DNA from: Paraglomus occultum
Taxonomy: Eukaryota > Glomeromycota > Glomeromycetes > Paraglomerales > Paraglomeraceae
NCBI GenBank assembly: GCA_910592205.1
Contig: CAJVPJ010000612.1
Span: forward strand, 1 to 20,793
Direction of reading: 5' to 3'
DNA length: 20,793 nucleotides
The notes beneath the pieces were generated by a model. The model was given only the letters and a program-made list of their open reading frames with translations, was not told where the DNA came from and did no database searches. Of the stretch, positions 20,722-20,793 are shown piece by piece; position 1 is the first letter of the stretch, and every line of letters begins with the position of its first letter. The position numbers and the translations under genes are program-made.

Positions 20722-20793
20722 GCAAAAGATTCCGGAGTTTCAGAATTTCGGGGGAGAGACTATTTCTCAGCAATCAGTGTGTTGCATCGCACA

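Overview
The window looks like nuclear DNA of a filamentous fungus, most probably an arbuscular-mycorrhizal fungus of the Rhizophagus type. This is an inference from three things: AT-rich intergenic DNA; genes split by many short GT-AG introns (about 70-140 nt, one of 247 nt); and a kinase-like gene whose CxxC / LDEFIQ / LEWI layout is typical, as I recall it, of the expanded kinase-like families of these fungi. No rRNA, tRNA, CRISPR array or bacterial operon was found. Seven protein genes could be assembled exon by exon, using conserved family motifs and splice-phase arithmetic. All seven keep an open frame across every junction.

Layout. 1-1640 is transposon debris: a 17-bp inverted repeat at the left edge, a decayed transposase-like gene (minus), a fragment of a bacterial-type tyrosine recombinase (plus) and a possible gag-like remnant (minus). 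1803-3182 (minus) is an RluA-family RNA pseudouridine synthase. 3322-4645 (minus) is a secreted phosphoesterase/acid phosphatase in tandem with it. 4646-6188 is intergenic. 6189-7821 (plus) is an ECHDC1-type ethylmalonyl-CoA decarboxylase with a predicted mitochondrial presequence and two microexons of 9 and 12 nt. It converges on 8091-9719 (minus), homoisocitrate dehydrogenase (LYS12). About 10030-11897 (plus) is a broken copy of a repeat-family gene resembling DUF6589 proteins, ending in a homeodomain-like segment. 12947-14162 (minus) is the GPI-anchor de-N-acetylase (GPI12/PIG-L). 15103-15964 (plus) is the TFIIIC triple-barrel subunit (GTF3C6/tau55-like). 18354-20721 (minus) is a kinase-like gene with repeated degenerate N-lobe-like segments, two cysteine-ribbon modules and only phase-0 introns.

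The housekeeping genes belong to unrelated pathways: RNA modification, phosphate release, acyl-CoA metabolite repair, lysine synthesis by the alpha-aminoadipate route, GPI anchors and Pol III transcription. This is ordinary eukaryotic gene order, not an operon. The unusual parts are the kinase-like protein, the microexons (one carries the catalytic Asp of the pseudouridine synthase) and the recombinase fragment inside transposon debris. All exon models were read by eye from the sequence; RNA evidence was not available.
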